Assembly: GCF_018069895.1 (NCBI RefSeq)
Contig: NZ_JAGQDH010000002.1
Coordinates: 1 to 64,000, forward strand
Direction: 5' to 3'
Source: Roseovarius autotrophicus
GTDB taxonomy: Bacteria > Pseudomonadota > Alphaproteobacteria > Rhodobacterales > Rhodobacteraceae
DNA length: 64,000 bases
The notes beneath the pieces were generated by a model. It was not told the origin of the DNA. It did no database searches and was given only the letters and a program-made list of their open reading frames with translations. Positions 34,690 through 43,389 of the stretch are shown in pieces. The number at the start of each line of letters is the position of its first letter. The first letter of the stretch is position 1. The position numbers and the translations under genes are program-made.

Positions 34690-34925
34690 TCGATTTCGTG
34701 TTCGATTATGTTCGGTTTCGCGCCATGTGCAAGCGCTAGTGCGCGATTCGGGTCATTTTGCGTCGTTTTGCGCAGCGTTGCCTTTGCGATCCTTGCGGAG
34801 GGATGCGTTTTTCTCTGCGTGCAAGGTAAAAAAGCTATCCATTTGCGATTATCATGTGAAAAGGAAATTAAACGAACATTCGTTCTTGACTGAGGGGTGA
34901 AAAAGATGCTTCGTTTTCGTTCACG
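34690..34925. promoter_or_regulatory. glpR-glpD divergent control region with candidate GlpR sites
   Basis: The region is AT-richer than its neighbours. It holds clustered TTCG half-sites (TTTCGTGTTCG and ATGTTCGGTTTCG, about 34693-34720), a perfect inverted repeat AACGAA-CA-TTCGTT (34871-34884), and tandem TTCGTTTTCGTT (34910-34921). TTCG-type repeats are usual DeoR-family operators and resemble the GlpR half-site TGTTCG. Binding is inferred. Confidence 0.55.
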
Positions 34926-34947
34926 GGATCAGGGAGGGGATCGCATC

Positions 34948-36543
34948 GTGGATTGCGCCGAGGGCGATATGGTCGATCTTTTCGTGATCGGCGGTGGCAT
35001 CAACGGATGCGGCATCGCGCGCGACGCGGCGGGGCGGGGCCTGCGGGTCATGCTTGCCGAGATGGATGATCTGGCCTCGGCCACCTCATCGGCCTCGACC
35101 AAGCTGTTTCATGGCGGACTGCGCTATCTGGAGTATTTCGAATTCCGCCTCGTGCATGAGGCGCTGGTGGAGCGCGAGGTGTTGTTGCGCGCGATGCCGC
35201 ATATCTCGTGGCCGATGCGGTTCGTGCTGCCCTATCACCGCGACATGCGGTTCGAGGCCGAGACACCGACCTCGCGGCTTTTGTCATTGGTCTTGCCGTG
35301 GATGCGGGGGCGCAGGCCCGCCTGGCTGATCCGGCTGGGCCTGTTCCTTTATGACAACATGGGCGGGCGCCGGATCCTGCCTGGGACGCGCACGATCAAT
35401 CTGCGCGGCAGCCCCGAGGGCGCGCCTCTGAGGGACAAGTTCGCGCGCGCGTTCGAATATTCCGATTGCTGGATCGAGGACAGCCGCCTTGTGGTGCTCA
35501 ATGCCCGCGACGCCGAGGAGCGCGGGGCGGTGATCCGCACCCGCACCCGCGTGGTGGCCGCCGAGCGCGCGGGCGATGTCTGGAAGGTGACGCTGGAGGC
35601 AGGCGGCGCGCGCGAGGTGGTCGCGGCGCGCGCTTTGGTGAATGCGGCGGGTCCATGGGTGCGCGACGTGATTGGGGGTGTGCTGCGGCTTAATTCCACC
35701 GAAGGGGTGCGGCTGGTGCGCGGCAGCCATATCGTTACCCGCAAGCTCTATGACCACGACAAATGCTATTTCTTTCAGGGCGGTGACGGGCGGATCATCT
35801 TTGCCATTCCCTATGAGGGGGAATTCACCCTGATCGGCACGACGGATGCCGAACACGACAGCGCCGACGCGCGTCCCGAATGCACGCCCGAGGAGGCGGT
35901 CTATCTGTGCCGCTTTGCCAGCGAGTATTTCAAGCGTCCGGTGACCGAGGCCGATATCGTCTGGACCTATTCCGGCGTGCGCCCGCTTTATGATGACGGG
36001 GCGAAATCGGCGACGGCGGCGACGCGCGACTATGTGCTGTCGCTCGACGAAGCGGGCGCACCGCTGCTCAATGTCTTTGGCGGCAAGATCACCACCTACC
36101 GGCGGCTGGCCGAGGCGGCGATGGCGCGGCTTGCGCCGCATTTCCCGCGCGCGGGCGGGAACTGGACGGCGGGCGTGGCGCTGCCGGGGGGGGATTTCGC
36201 CGTTGACGGGTTCGGGGCGCTGGTGGACAGTCTGCGGCAGGACTATCCGTTCCTGTCGGAGGCGCATGCCCGGCGGCTGGTGCGTGCCTATGGCACGGAG
36301 GCGGCGGAGATCATGGGCGGGGCAAGGTCGGCGGAGGATCTTGGCCGCGATTTCGGCGCGACGCTGACCGAGGCGGAGGTGCGCTGGCAGATGGCGCATG
36401 AATATGCGCGCGAGGCGGCGGATGTGCTCTGGCGGCGTACGCGGCTGGGTCTCAGGATGACAGGAACCGAAATCGCCGTGCTGGACGACTGGATGCGCGC
36501 TGCACGCGCGGAGAAGGCCGAGGAAGGGAGGGCCGGGGCGTGA
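34948..36543 (+). CDS. glpD: Glycerol-3-phosphate dehydrogenase, aerobic
   Basis: About 531 aa. The N-terminal FAD dinucleotide fold is FVIGGGINGCGIARDAAGRG (about residues 11-30); SSASTKLFHGGLRYLE, GSHIVTRKLYDHD and FGGKITTYRRLAE follow, with a helical C-terminal cap. It oxidises glycerol-3-phosphate to DHAP and passes electrons to quinone at the inner membrane. The GTG at 34948 has AGGGAGGGG eight bases upstream; ATGs at 34906 and 34969 are alternatives. The stop overlaps glpS (GTGA). Confidence 0.93.
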   Translation: MDCAEGDMVDLFVIGGGINGCGIARDAAGRGLRVMLAEMDDLASATSSASTKLFHGGLRYLEYFEFRLVHEALVEREVLLRAMPHISWPMRFVLPYHRDMRFEAETPTSRLLSLVLPWMRGRRPAWLIRLGLFLYDNMGGRRILPGTRTINLRGSPEGAPLRDKFARAFEYSDCWIEDSRLVVLNARDAEERGAVIRTRTRVVAAERAGDVWKVTLEAGGAREVVAARALVNAAGPWVRDVIGGVLRLNSTEGVRLVRGSHIVTRKLYDHDKCYFFQGGDGRIIFAIPYEGEFTLIGTTDAEHDSADARPECTPEEAVYLCRFASEYFKRPVTEADIVWTYSGVRPLYDDGAKSATAATRDYVLSLDEAGAPLLNVFGGKITTYRRLAEAAMARLAPHFPRAGGNWTAGVALPGGDFAVDGFGALVDSLRQDYPFLSEAHARRLVRAYGTEAAEIMGGARSAEDLGRDFGATLTEAEVRWQMAHEYAREAADVLWRRTRLGLRMTGTEIAVLDDWMRAARAEKAEEGRAGA

Positions 36544-37628
36544 CGCTGACACTTGATGGGGTTTCCAAGGTGGTGAACGGTCAGGTGCATATCCACCCGA
36601 CCGAGCTGACGTTTGCGCCCGGCACAATGAACGTGCTTCTGGGGCCGACCCTTGCGGGCAAGACCTCGCTCATGCGGTTGATGGCGGGGCTGGATGTGCC
36701 TGCGACCGGGCGCATCCTGTGGCAGGGGACGGATGTGACCGGGATGCGGGTCCAGGATCGCGCGGTGGCGATGGTCTATCAGCAATTCATCAACTATCCC
36801 TCGATGAGCGTTTACGACAACATCGCCTCGCCCTTGCGGCTTCAGGGCAAGTCGCGCACCGAGATCGACCGGGCGGTGCAGGAAACCGCCGCGATGATGA
36901 AATTGACGCCGATGCTGGCGCGAAAGCCGCTGGAGCTGTCGGGCGGGCAGCAACAGCGCTGCGCGCTGGCGCGCGCGCTGGTCAAGGGGGCGGGGCTGGT
37001 GTTGCTGGATGAGCCGCTGGCCAATCTCGATTACAAGCTGCGCGAGGAGTTGCGCCTTGAGATCCCGCGCATCTTCGAGGCTGCGGGCAGCATTTTCGTC
37101 TATGCCACCACCGAACCCGAGGAGGCGCTCTTGCTGGGCGGCAACACCGCGACGCTCTGGGAGGGGCGGGTGACGCAGTTCGGCCCCACGCCGCAGGTTT
37201 ACCGGCAGCCGAAGGACGCCACCACCGCGCGCGTGTTCAGCGATCCGCCGATGAATTTCCTCGCCGTGACCAAGGCAGGGGACAGCATAGGCTTTGGCGC
37301 CGGGCAAAAGGCCCCGGCGATCGGCAGTCTCGCGGGGCTTGCCGATGGCCGTTATCTTGCCGGGTTCCGGCCCAATCATCTGGAGATCGACCGCCCCGAA
37401 GGCGCGGCGATGGCGTTCGAGGCACGGCTGAAAGTGACCGAGATCACCGGGTCCGAGACTTTCGTGCATCTCGACCACCATGGCGAGCGGTGGGTGGGCC
37501 TTATCCACGGGGTGCGCGATCTGGAGCTTGGGGCGGAGTTGCGGGTCTGGCTTGATCCGGCGCATGTCTATGTGTTTTCGACCGATGGCGCGCTGGTGGC
37601 CCCTGCCGCCTATGCGCTGGCGGCCTGA
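36540..37628 (+). CDS. glpS: Glycerol ABC transporter ATP-binding protein GlpS
   Basis: 362 aa, CUT1/MalK-like. It has Walker A GPTLAGKTS (35-43), a Q-loop around VYQQF (79-83), signature LSGGQQQR (133-140), Walker B LVLLDEP (153-159) and a C-terminal TOBE/OB domain. The H-loop His is replaced: VYATTEP puts Thr191 where VxVTHD has His. It powers glycerol import with GlpT, GlpP and GlpQ. The GTG start overlaps glpD. The order matches the Rhizobium glpSTPQUV system. Confidence 0.92.
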   Translation: MTLTLDGVSKVVNGQVHIHPTELTFAPGTMNVLLGPTLAGKTSLMRLMAGLDVPATGRILWQGTDVTGMRVQDRAVAMVYQQFINYPSMSVYDNIASPLRLQGKSRTEIDRAVQETAAMMKLTPMLARKPLELSGGQQQRCALARALVKGAGLVLLDEPLANLDYKLREELRLEIPRIFEAAGSIFVYATTEPEEALLLGGNTATLWEGRVTQFGPTPQVYRQPKDATTARVFSDPPMNFLAVTKAGDSIGFGAGQKAPAIGSLAGLADGRYLAGFRPNHLEIDRPEGAAMAFEARLKVTEITGSETFVHLDHHGERWVGLIHGVRDLELGAELRVWLDPAHVYVFSTDGALVAPAAYALAA

Positions 37629-37637
37629 GGGGGAAAG

Positions 37638-38729
37638 ATGGCGAAGATCACGCTCGACAATCTGGCGCACAGCTATCTGGACAATCCGGCATCGGACGAG
37701 GATTGGGCGCTCAAGGAGATGAACCATGTCTGGGGCGATGGCGAGGCCTATGCGCTTCTGGGGGCCTCGGGCTGCGGCAAGTCCACGCTCTTGAACATCA
37801 TCTCCGGCCTCCTGCGGCCCTCGCGCGGGCGGATCCTGTTTGGCGACACGGACGTGACCGATGCGCCGACGGCGGCGCGCAACATCGCGCAGGTGTTCCA
37901 GTTTCCGGTGGTCTACGACACCATGACCGTGCGCGAGAACCTTGCCTTTCCGCTGCGCAATCGCGGCGCGGAGCCGGGCTATATCGCGACCCGCGTGCAG
38001 GCGATTGCCGCGATGATCGGCATGGAGGCCGAGCTTGACCGCAAGGCGCGCGGCCTGACGGCGGATGCCAAGCAGAAGATCAGCCTCGGGCGCGGGATGG
38101 TGCGCGAGGATGTGAACGCGCTTTTGTTCGACGAGCCGCTGACGGTGATCGACCCGCATATGAAATGGGAGTTGCGCACGCAGTTGAAGGCGCTTCACCA
38201 CCAGTTCGGGCATACCATGATCTATGTGACGCATGACCAGACAGAGGCGCTGACCTTCGCCGACAAGGTGGTGGTGATGCATGAGGGGCGCGTGGTGCAG
38301 ATGGGCACGCCGCAAGAGCTGTTCGAGCGGCCCGAGCATACATTCGTGGGCTATTTCATCGGCTCGCCGGGGATGAACCTGCTGCCCGCCGAAGTCGAGG
38401 GCGCGCGCGCGCGGGTGGCCGGACACGAGGTGGCGCTTGGGGCCGATTACGGGCGACCGACGGGCCGGGTGGAGATCGGCGTGCGGCCCGACTTCGTGAC
38501 GCTCACGCAAGAAGAAGGCCTGCCGGTCACGGTCAGGCGGATCGAGGACGTGGGTCGCCACCGTATTGCGCGGCTCGATGCGGGGGGCCATGCGATCAAC
38601 GCCATCCTGCCCGAGGGCGCGGCGCTGAGCGAGGGGGCGCGCCGCGCGCGCTTTGCCCCCGATGCGGTCAATGTCTATGTCGATGACTGGCGCATCGCGC
38701 CGACACAGGCCCTTGAGGAGGTATCATGA
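37638..38729 (+). CDS. glpT: Glycerol ABC transporter ATP-binding protein GlpT
   Basis: 363 aa. It has Walker A GASGCGKST (42-50), a Q-loop at FQFP (87-90), Walker B LLFDEP (162-167), an H-loop VTHDQ with His199 and a C-terminal TOBE part. The signature motif is lost: LTADAKQK (140-147) stands where LSGGQQQR is expected. It pairs with GlpS, which has the complementary defect. Nine bases follow glpS and 76 bases precede glpP. It is unrelated to the E. coli glycerol-3-phosphate antiporter of the same name. Confidence 0.9.
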   Translation: MAKITLDNLAHSYLDNPASDEDWALKEMNHVWGDGEAYALLGASGCGKSTLLNIISGLLRPSRGRILFGDTDVTDAPTAARNIAQVFQFPVVYDTMTVRENLAFPLRNRGAEPGYIATRVQAIAAMIGMEAELDRKARGLTADAKQKISLGRGMVREDVNALLFDEPLTVIDPHMKWELRTQLKALHHQFGHTMIYVTHDQTEALTFADKVVVMHEGRVVQMGTPQELFERPEHTFVGYFIGSPGMNLLPAEVEGARARVAGHEVALGADYGRPTGRVEIGVRPDFVTLTQEEGLPVTVRRIEDVGRHRIARLDAGGHAINAILPEGAALSEGARRARFAPDAVNVYVDDWRIAPTQALEEVS

Positions 38730-38805
38730 TGGTTCGGGTTTCAGATGACTGCGCGCCCGAGGATGACGTCGCCATGAATGGAATCCGCCGCGAGGAGGCC
38801 GCCTG

Positions 38806-39678
38806 ATGGAAAAGACCACCAATCAGAAGGCGTGGTTCCTGGTGCTGCCGGTGCTGGTGCTGGTGGCGTTCTCCGCCGTCATCCCGCTGATGACTGTGGT
38901 CAACTATTCGGTGCAGGACACGTTCGGCAACAACCGCTTTTTCTGGGTCGGCCTCGAATGGTTCGAGGAGATGCTGGCCTCTGACCGGATGTGGGCGGCG
39001 CTGCGGCGGCAGGTGATCTTTTCGGCCATCATCCTTGTCATCGAGGTACCTCTTGGCGTGCTCATTGCGCTGCATATGCCCAAACGCGGCGTCTGGGTCT
39101 CGGTTTGCCTTGTGCTCATGTCGCTGCCGCTTCTGATCCCGTGGAACGTGGTGGGCACCATCTGGCAGATCTTCGGGCGCGTCGATATCGGGCTTCTGGG
39201 CTATACGCTGGCCGCTTTGGGCATCGACTACAACTATACGCAGAACACCTTTGACGCCTGGGTGACGGTGATCGTGATGGATGTCTGGCACTGGACCTCG
39301 CTGGTGGCGCTTCTGGCCTATGCTGGTCTCAAATCCATCCCAGACGCCTATTATCAGGCCGCCCGCATAGATCAGGCAAGCCGGTGGGCGGTGTTCCGCT
39401 ATATCGAACTGCCAAAGATGATGGGGGTTCTGATGATCGCAATTCTCCTGCGCTTCATGGACAGTTTCATGATCTATACCGAGCCGTTCGTGGTCACCGG
39501 CGGGGGCCCCGGCAATGCCACCACGTTCCTCTCCATCGACCTTGTGAAGATGGCCTTGGGGCAGTTCGACCTTGGCCCGGCGGCGGCGTTCTCGATCATG
39601 TATTTCCTCGTGATCCTGCTGGTGAGCTGGGTGTTCTACACGGTGATGACCAATCTCGACAAGCGGGAGGGCAAGTGA
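38806..39678 (+). CDS. glpP: Glycerol ABC transporter permease GlpP
   Basis: A 290-aa MalF-type inner-membrane permease with six hydrophobic segments. The ATPase-contact EAA loop (YQAARIDQASRWAVFRYIELP, about 184-204, given by position) and GPGNATTFLS follow. It forms the membrane channel with GlpQ. Gap to glpQ is 112 bases and holds a large inverted repeat. Confidence 0.92.
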   Translation: MEKTTNQKAWFLVLPVLVLVAFSAVIPLMTVVNYSVQDTFGNNRFFWVGLEWFEEMLASDRMWAALRRQVIFSAIILVIEVPLGVLIALHMPKRGVWVSVCLVLMSLPLLIPWNVVGTIWQIFGRVDIGLLGYTLAALGIDYNYTQNTFDAWVTVIVMDVWHWTSLVALLAYAGLKSIPDAYYQAARIDQASRWAVFRYIELPKMMGVLMIAILLRFMDSFMIYTEPFVVTGGGPGNATTFLSIDLVKMALGQFDLGPAAAFSIMYFLVILLVSWVFYTVMTNLDKREGK

Positions 39679-39700
39679 TGGCGGGTCTGTTCATTTTCCA

Positions 39701-39768
39701 CGTCATCCTCGGGCTTGACCCGAGGATCTGTCCTTCACGAGATCCTCGGGTCAAGCCCGAGGATGACG
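39701..39768. repeat. Large perfect inverted repeat inside the glp operon
   Basis: Two head-to-head units of the dispersed palindrome: left arm 39701-39729 (CGTCATCCTCGGGCTTGACC then CGAGGATCT), loop GTCCTTCACG, right arm 39740-39768. The 29-base arms are exactly complementary. In RNA this would fold as one long hairpin, or two small ones, between glpP and glpQ, ending 22 bases before the glpQ start. It may attenuate or stabilise segments of the operon mRNA. Confidence 0.92.
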
Positions 39769-39790
39769 CGGCATGCGTGGGGGTATCGCA

Positions 39791-40603
<813 letters not shown>

Positions 40604-40605
40604 AC

Positions 40606-40872
40606 ATGAAATCCGAGTGGGTGATAAAACGATTCGATGGCGATACCTGCACGGATGAATGGACCGTTCCAAGCGGCTGCAACATCAACAAATTGCTTGA
40701 GCGTTTATACGCGAGAGAGCTTTGCCCAAGTGAAATAATAAATTCCACCCGTCGTTCCAACGACAAATGGTTCTACGACTGGTTTGAAATAAAGAACAGA
40801 ACAAGGCCCACCGATCCAATCGAGATCGGGGACGGCACGGTATACACAGCTCAAAAAAGGGAGTGCAAATAG
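40606..40872 (+). CDS. Orphan small protein in the glpQ-glpU spacer (cargo 1)
   Basis: 88 aa, soluble, no signal peptide. It has a Cys-containing N-terminal part (DTCTDEW, SGCNINK) and an aromatic patch (KWFYDWFEIKN). Codon use and base composition are clearly AT-richer than the flanking glp genes (AAA, ATA and TTA codons), which suggests acquisition. It uses the ribosome site carried by the glpQ end and stops directly before the chimeric ATG. I do not recognise it. Confidence 0.65.
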   Translation: MKSEWVIKRFDGDTCTDEWTVPSGCNINKLLERLYARELCPSEIINSTRRSNDKWFYDWFEIKNRTRPTDPIEIGDGTVYTAQKRECK

Positions 40873-41013
40873 ATGGCATGGACATGGTCCTCCGCCGCCT
40901 TTTTCGCGGTAATCGCTCCCGGAATGGTCGCCCCGACGATCTTGCCATGTGCTCTGCTGATCTTGTTCGTGCGCAACAACATCGCCAAGGGCTTTGCCCT
41001 AGGGAGGGTGTGA
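40873..41013 (+). CDS. 46-aa chimeric GlpU-head/GlpQ-tail membrane peptide
   Basis: The frame starts MAWTWSSAAFFAVIA, aligning with GlpU residues from its second Met (MAWTTPTAIFFVVIA; 10 of 15 identical). It continues TILPCALLILFVRNNIAKGF and ALGRV, aligning with the GlpQ C-terminus. It has no stop despite many substitutions, so it may be expressed as a one- or two-helix membrane peptide, or may be a remnant still in frame. AAGGGAG lies about nine bases upstream. It overlaps cargo 2 (TGATG). Confidence 0.6.
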   Translation: MAWTWSSAAFFAVIAPGMVAPTILPCALLILFVRNNIAKGFALGRV

Positions 41014-41315
41014 TGAGTCTTCTATTTCCACTAAAATTCAATGCTGCTGTTGCTAGTATTGGTATCAATCCCAACGCCTTTCCAAAAGAACTCCGAAGGA
41101 AAGTGCAGGACTTTGCAATCGGCCACCGCCTGACTCCTGAGGAGGGGGCACTGATACTCATGTCTCAACTCGGGATTGGTGCTCCGATTGAAGAACTGGA
41201 AAGAGCTATGATGGTTTGGCGTTATGAGCGAAAGGTAAACTTTCACAATGAGCATGTTCGTAATGCGCTGGATCAAATGGGCTACGACACTTCGCGTTTC
41301 CAAGAACCAGAATAA
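41013..41315 (+). CDS. Orphan small protein in the glpQ-glpU spacer (cargo 2)
   Basis: 100 aa, soluble, mostly helical (ELRRKVQDFAIG, IEELERAMMVWRYER, NEHVRNALDQMG). AT-richer than the glp genes, and unrelated by eye to cargo 1. The ATG overlaps the chimeric stop and uses the duplicated glpQ-end ribosome site AGGGAGG. The family is not recognised. glpU starts 13 bases after it. Confidence 0.65.
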   Translation: MSLLFPLKFNAAVASIGINPNAFPKELRRKVQDFAIGHRLTPEEGALILMSQLGIGAPIEELERAMMVWRYERKVNFHNEHVRNALDQMGYDTSRFQEPE

Positions 41316-41328
41316 GGGGCTTTGAACA

Positions 41329-41601
41329 ATGGCCTGGATGGCATGGACCACGCCCACGGCGATCTTTTTCGTCGTCATCGCCTGTCTGCTCATCACCTTC
41401 ACGGTGCTGGCGATCAAATTCCCCGAAACCCCGCGCGTCGGTATTCTCAGGATAGAGACCACGCGGGGGGATCGTCTTTTCATTACGCTTCTGGGCTCGG
41501 CCTTCATCAATCTGGCCTGGCTCGGACTTGTCGGCGCAAATCAACCTTATGCGCTGATCGTGTGCCTCATCTATGCTGCGGCGGTGTTTCGCTGGGTGTG
41601 A
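41329..41601 (+). CDS. glpU: Glycerol ABC transporter accessory membrane protein GlpU (DUF2160)
   Basis: A 90-aa protein with two hydrophobic segments (about 10-28 and 52-86), matching the DUF2160 small membrane protein found in glpSTPQUV loci. Its role in the importer is not established. AAGGGG lies seven bases before the ATG; an internal ATG at 41338 is an alternative. It is the intact copy of the region partly duplicated at 40873. Confidence 0.88.
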   Translation: MAWMAWTTPTAIFFVVIACLLITFTVLAIKFPETPRVGILRIETTRGDRLFITLLGSAFINLAWLGLVGANQPYALIVCLIYAAAVFRWV

Positions 41602-41643
41602 GGGGCATAACCACCTGACTGAGAGTTCATAAGGGAGGACAAC

Positions 41644-43347
41644 ATGAACTTGCGATTGACCACGACAACGGCGCTTGTCTCGCTCGGCCTGATGGCCGGG
41701 CCGGCCTTCGCTGACATGGAGGCTGCGCGCGCCTTTCTGGACGAGCGCATCGAGCGTTCGGTCCTGAGCCGCGCGGAGCAGGAAGCGGAGATGCAATGGT
41801 TCATCGACGCGGCGGCACCGTTCCGGGGCATGACGATCAACGTCGTCTCTGAAACCATCACCACCCATGAATGGGAGGCGGGTGTGCTGGCCCCCGCCTT
41901 CAGCGCCATCACCGGGATCACCATCAAGCATGATCTGATCGGCGAGGGCGATGTGGTCGAAAAGCTGCAAACCCAGCTTCAGACCGGCGAGAACGTCTAT
42001 GACATGTATATCAACGATGCCGATCTGATCGGCACGCACTGGCGCTATCAGCAGACCCGCAACCTGACCGACTGGATGGTGGGCGAGGGTGCGGATGTGA
42101 CAAATCCCGACCTGGATCTTGGCGATTTCATCGGGCTGAGCTTTGCCACCGGGCCGGATGGCAAGCTCTATCAACTGCCTGTCCAGCAATTCGCCAATCT
42201 CTACTGGTTCCGCCATGACTGGTTCACCGACCCGGCGATCATGGCCGAGTTCAAGGAGAGATACGGCTATGATCTGGGCGTGCCGGTCAACTGGTCGGCC
42301 TATGAGGACATTGCCGAATTCTTTACCGGCCGCCAGATCGACGGACAGACCGTCTATGGCAACATGGACTATGGCAAGAAGGACCCAAGCCTTGGCTGGC
42401 GCTTTACCGATGCCTGGATGTCGATGGCAGGCATGGGATCGAAGGGCGAGCCGAACGGCTTTCCGGTCGATGAATGGGGCATTCGGGTGAACGACCAGTA
42501 TCAGCCCGTCGGCTCTTGTGTGGCGCGGGGCGGAGCGACGAACAGCCCGGCGGCGGTCTATGCGATCGAGAAATACATCAAGTGGTTGCAGCAATATTCC
42601 CCGCCCGCCGCAGCCGGCATGACCTTTGGCGAGGCCGGGCCGGTGCCTGCGCAGGGCAACATTGCCCAGCAGATGTTCTGGTATACTGCGTTTACCGCCG
42701 ACATGGTCAAGCCCGGCCTGCCGGTGATGAACGAGGACGGAACGCCCAAGTGGCGCATGGCCCCCAGCCCGCACGGTGTCTATTGGGAAGAGGGCATGAA
42801 GGTCGGCTATCAGGATGCGGGGTCTGTCACGCTTCTGGAATCGACGCCGGTGGACCGGGCCAAGGCGGCCTGGCTCTATGGTCAGTTTCTGGTGGCCAAG
42901 ACCGTCGATCTGGAGAAATCCCATGCCGGCCTGACCTTCGTGCGCGACAGCACCATCAACCACCAGAGCTTTAGCGACCGTGCGCCGCAGCTTGGCGGTC
43001 TGGTCGAGTTCTACCGCTCGCCCGCGCGCACGCAATGGTCCGATACCGGCTTCAACGTGCCGGATTATCCGCGCCTTGCGCAACTGTGGTGGCAGAATAT
43101 CGGTGATGCCTCGTCGGGTGCCAAGACGGCACAAGAGGCGCTCGATGCGCTTTGCGAACAGCAGGAGGCGGTGATGGCGCGGCTTGAGCGTGCGGGTGTG
43201 CAGGGCGAGTTCGGCCCCAAGCTGAACGACCCGCAGAACCCCGAATACTGGCTGAGCCAGCCGGGATCGCCCAAGCCCAAGCTGGAGAACGAGGAGGAAA
43301 CCCCGATCACGATCTCCTATGAGGAACTGATCAAGTCCTGGCAGTGA
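41644..43347 (+). CDS. glpV: Glycerol ABC transporter substrate-binding protein GlpV
   Basis: A 567-aa periplasmic solute-binding protein, larger than most cluster B binders but normal for GlpV. The signal peptide is cleaved after GPAFA (about residue 23). It has solute-binding-like IKHDLIGEGDVVEKLQTQL and the aromatic WYTAFTADM. It captures glycerol and delivers it to GlpPQ. GGGAGG precedes the ATG. A stable hairpin follows the stop, as is common behind highly expressed binding-protein genes. Confidence 0.92.
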   Translation: MNLRLTTTTALVSLGLMAGPAFADMEAARAFLDERIERSVLSRAEQEAEMQWFIDAAAPFRGMTINVVSETITTHEWEAGVLAPAFSAITGITIKHDLIGEGDVVEKLQTQLQTGENVYDMYINDADLIGTHWRYQQTRNLTDWMVGEGADVTNPDLDLGDFIGLSFATGPDGKLYQLPVQQFANLYWFRHDWFTDPAIMAEFKERYGYDLGVPVNWSAYEDIAEFFTGRQIDGQTVYGNMDYGKKDPSLGWRFTDAWMSMAGMGSKGEPNGFPVDEWGIRVNDQYQPVGSCVARGGATNSPAAVYAIEKYIKWLQQYSPPAAAGMTFGEAGPVPAQGNIAQQMFWYTAFTADMVKPGLPVMNEDGTPKWRMAPSPHGVYWEEGMKVGYQDAGSVTLLESTPVDRAKAAWLYGQFLVAKTVDLEKSHAGLTFVRDSTINHQSFSDRAPQLGGLVEFYRSPARTQWSDTGFNVPDYPRLAQLWWQNIGDASSGAKTAQEALDALCEQQEAVMARLERAGVQGEFGPKLNDPQNPEYWLSQPGSPKPKLENEEETPITISYEELIKSWQ

Positions 43348-43356
43348 CGACAGGTG

Positions 43357-43382
43357 CCGGGGCGCGTTCAGGCGCGCCCCGG
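43357..43382 (+). terminator. mRNA-stabilising or attenuating hairpin after glpV
   Basis: A perfect 10-bp stem (CCGGGGCGCG with CGCGCCCCGG, 43357-43366 and 43373-43382) with loop TTCAGG lies 9 bases after the glpV stop. There is no T-run, so partial attenuation or 3' protection is likelier than full termination before glpK. Confidence 0.6.
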
Positions 43383-43389
43383 TGCAGGC

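Noticed and set aside
36288-38591. A 767-codon open frame on the minus strand opposite glpD-glpS-glpT
   Set aside because: It is antisense to three well-supported genes and has the Arg/His/Pro-rich composition expected from the opposite strand of G+C-rich coding DNA.
38726-38806. A 26-aa gene between glpT and glpP
   Set aside because: No recognisable protein pattern and it contains half a dispersed repeat; kept only as an observation about the spacer.
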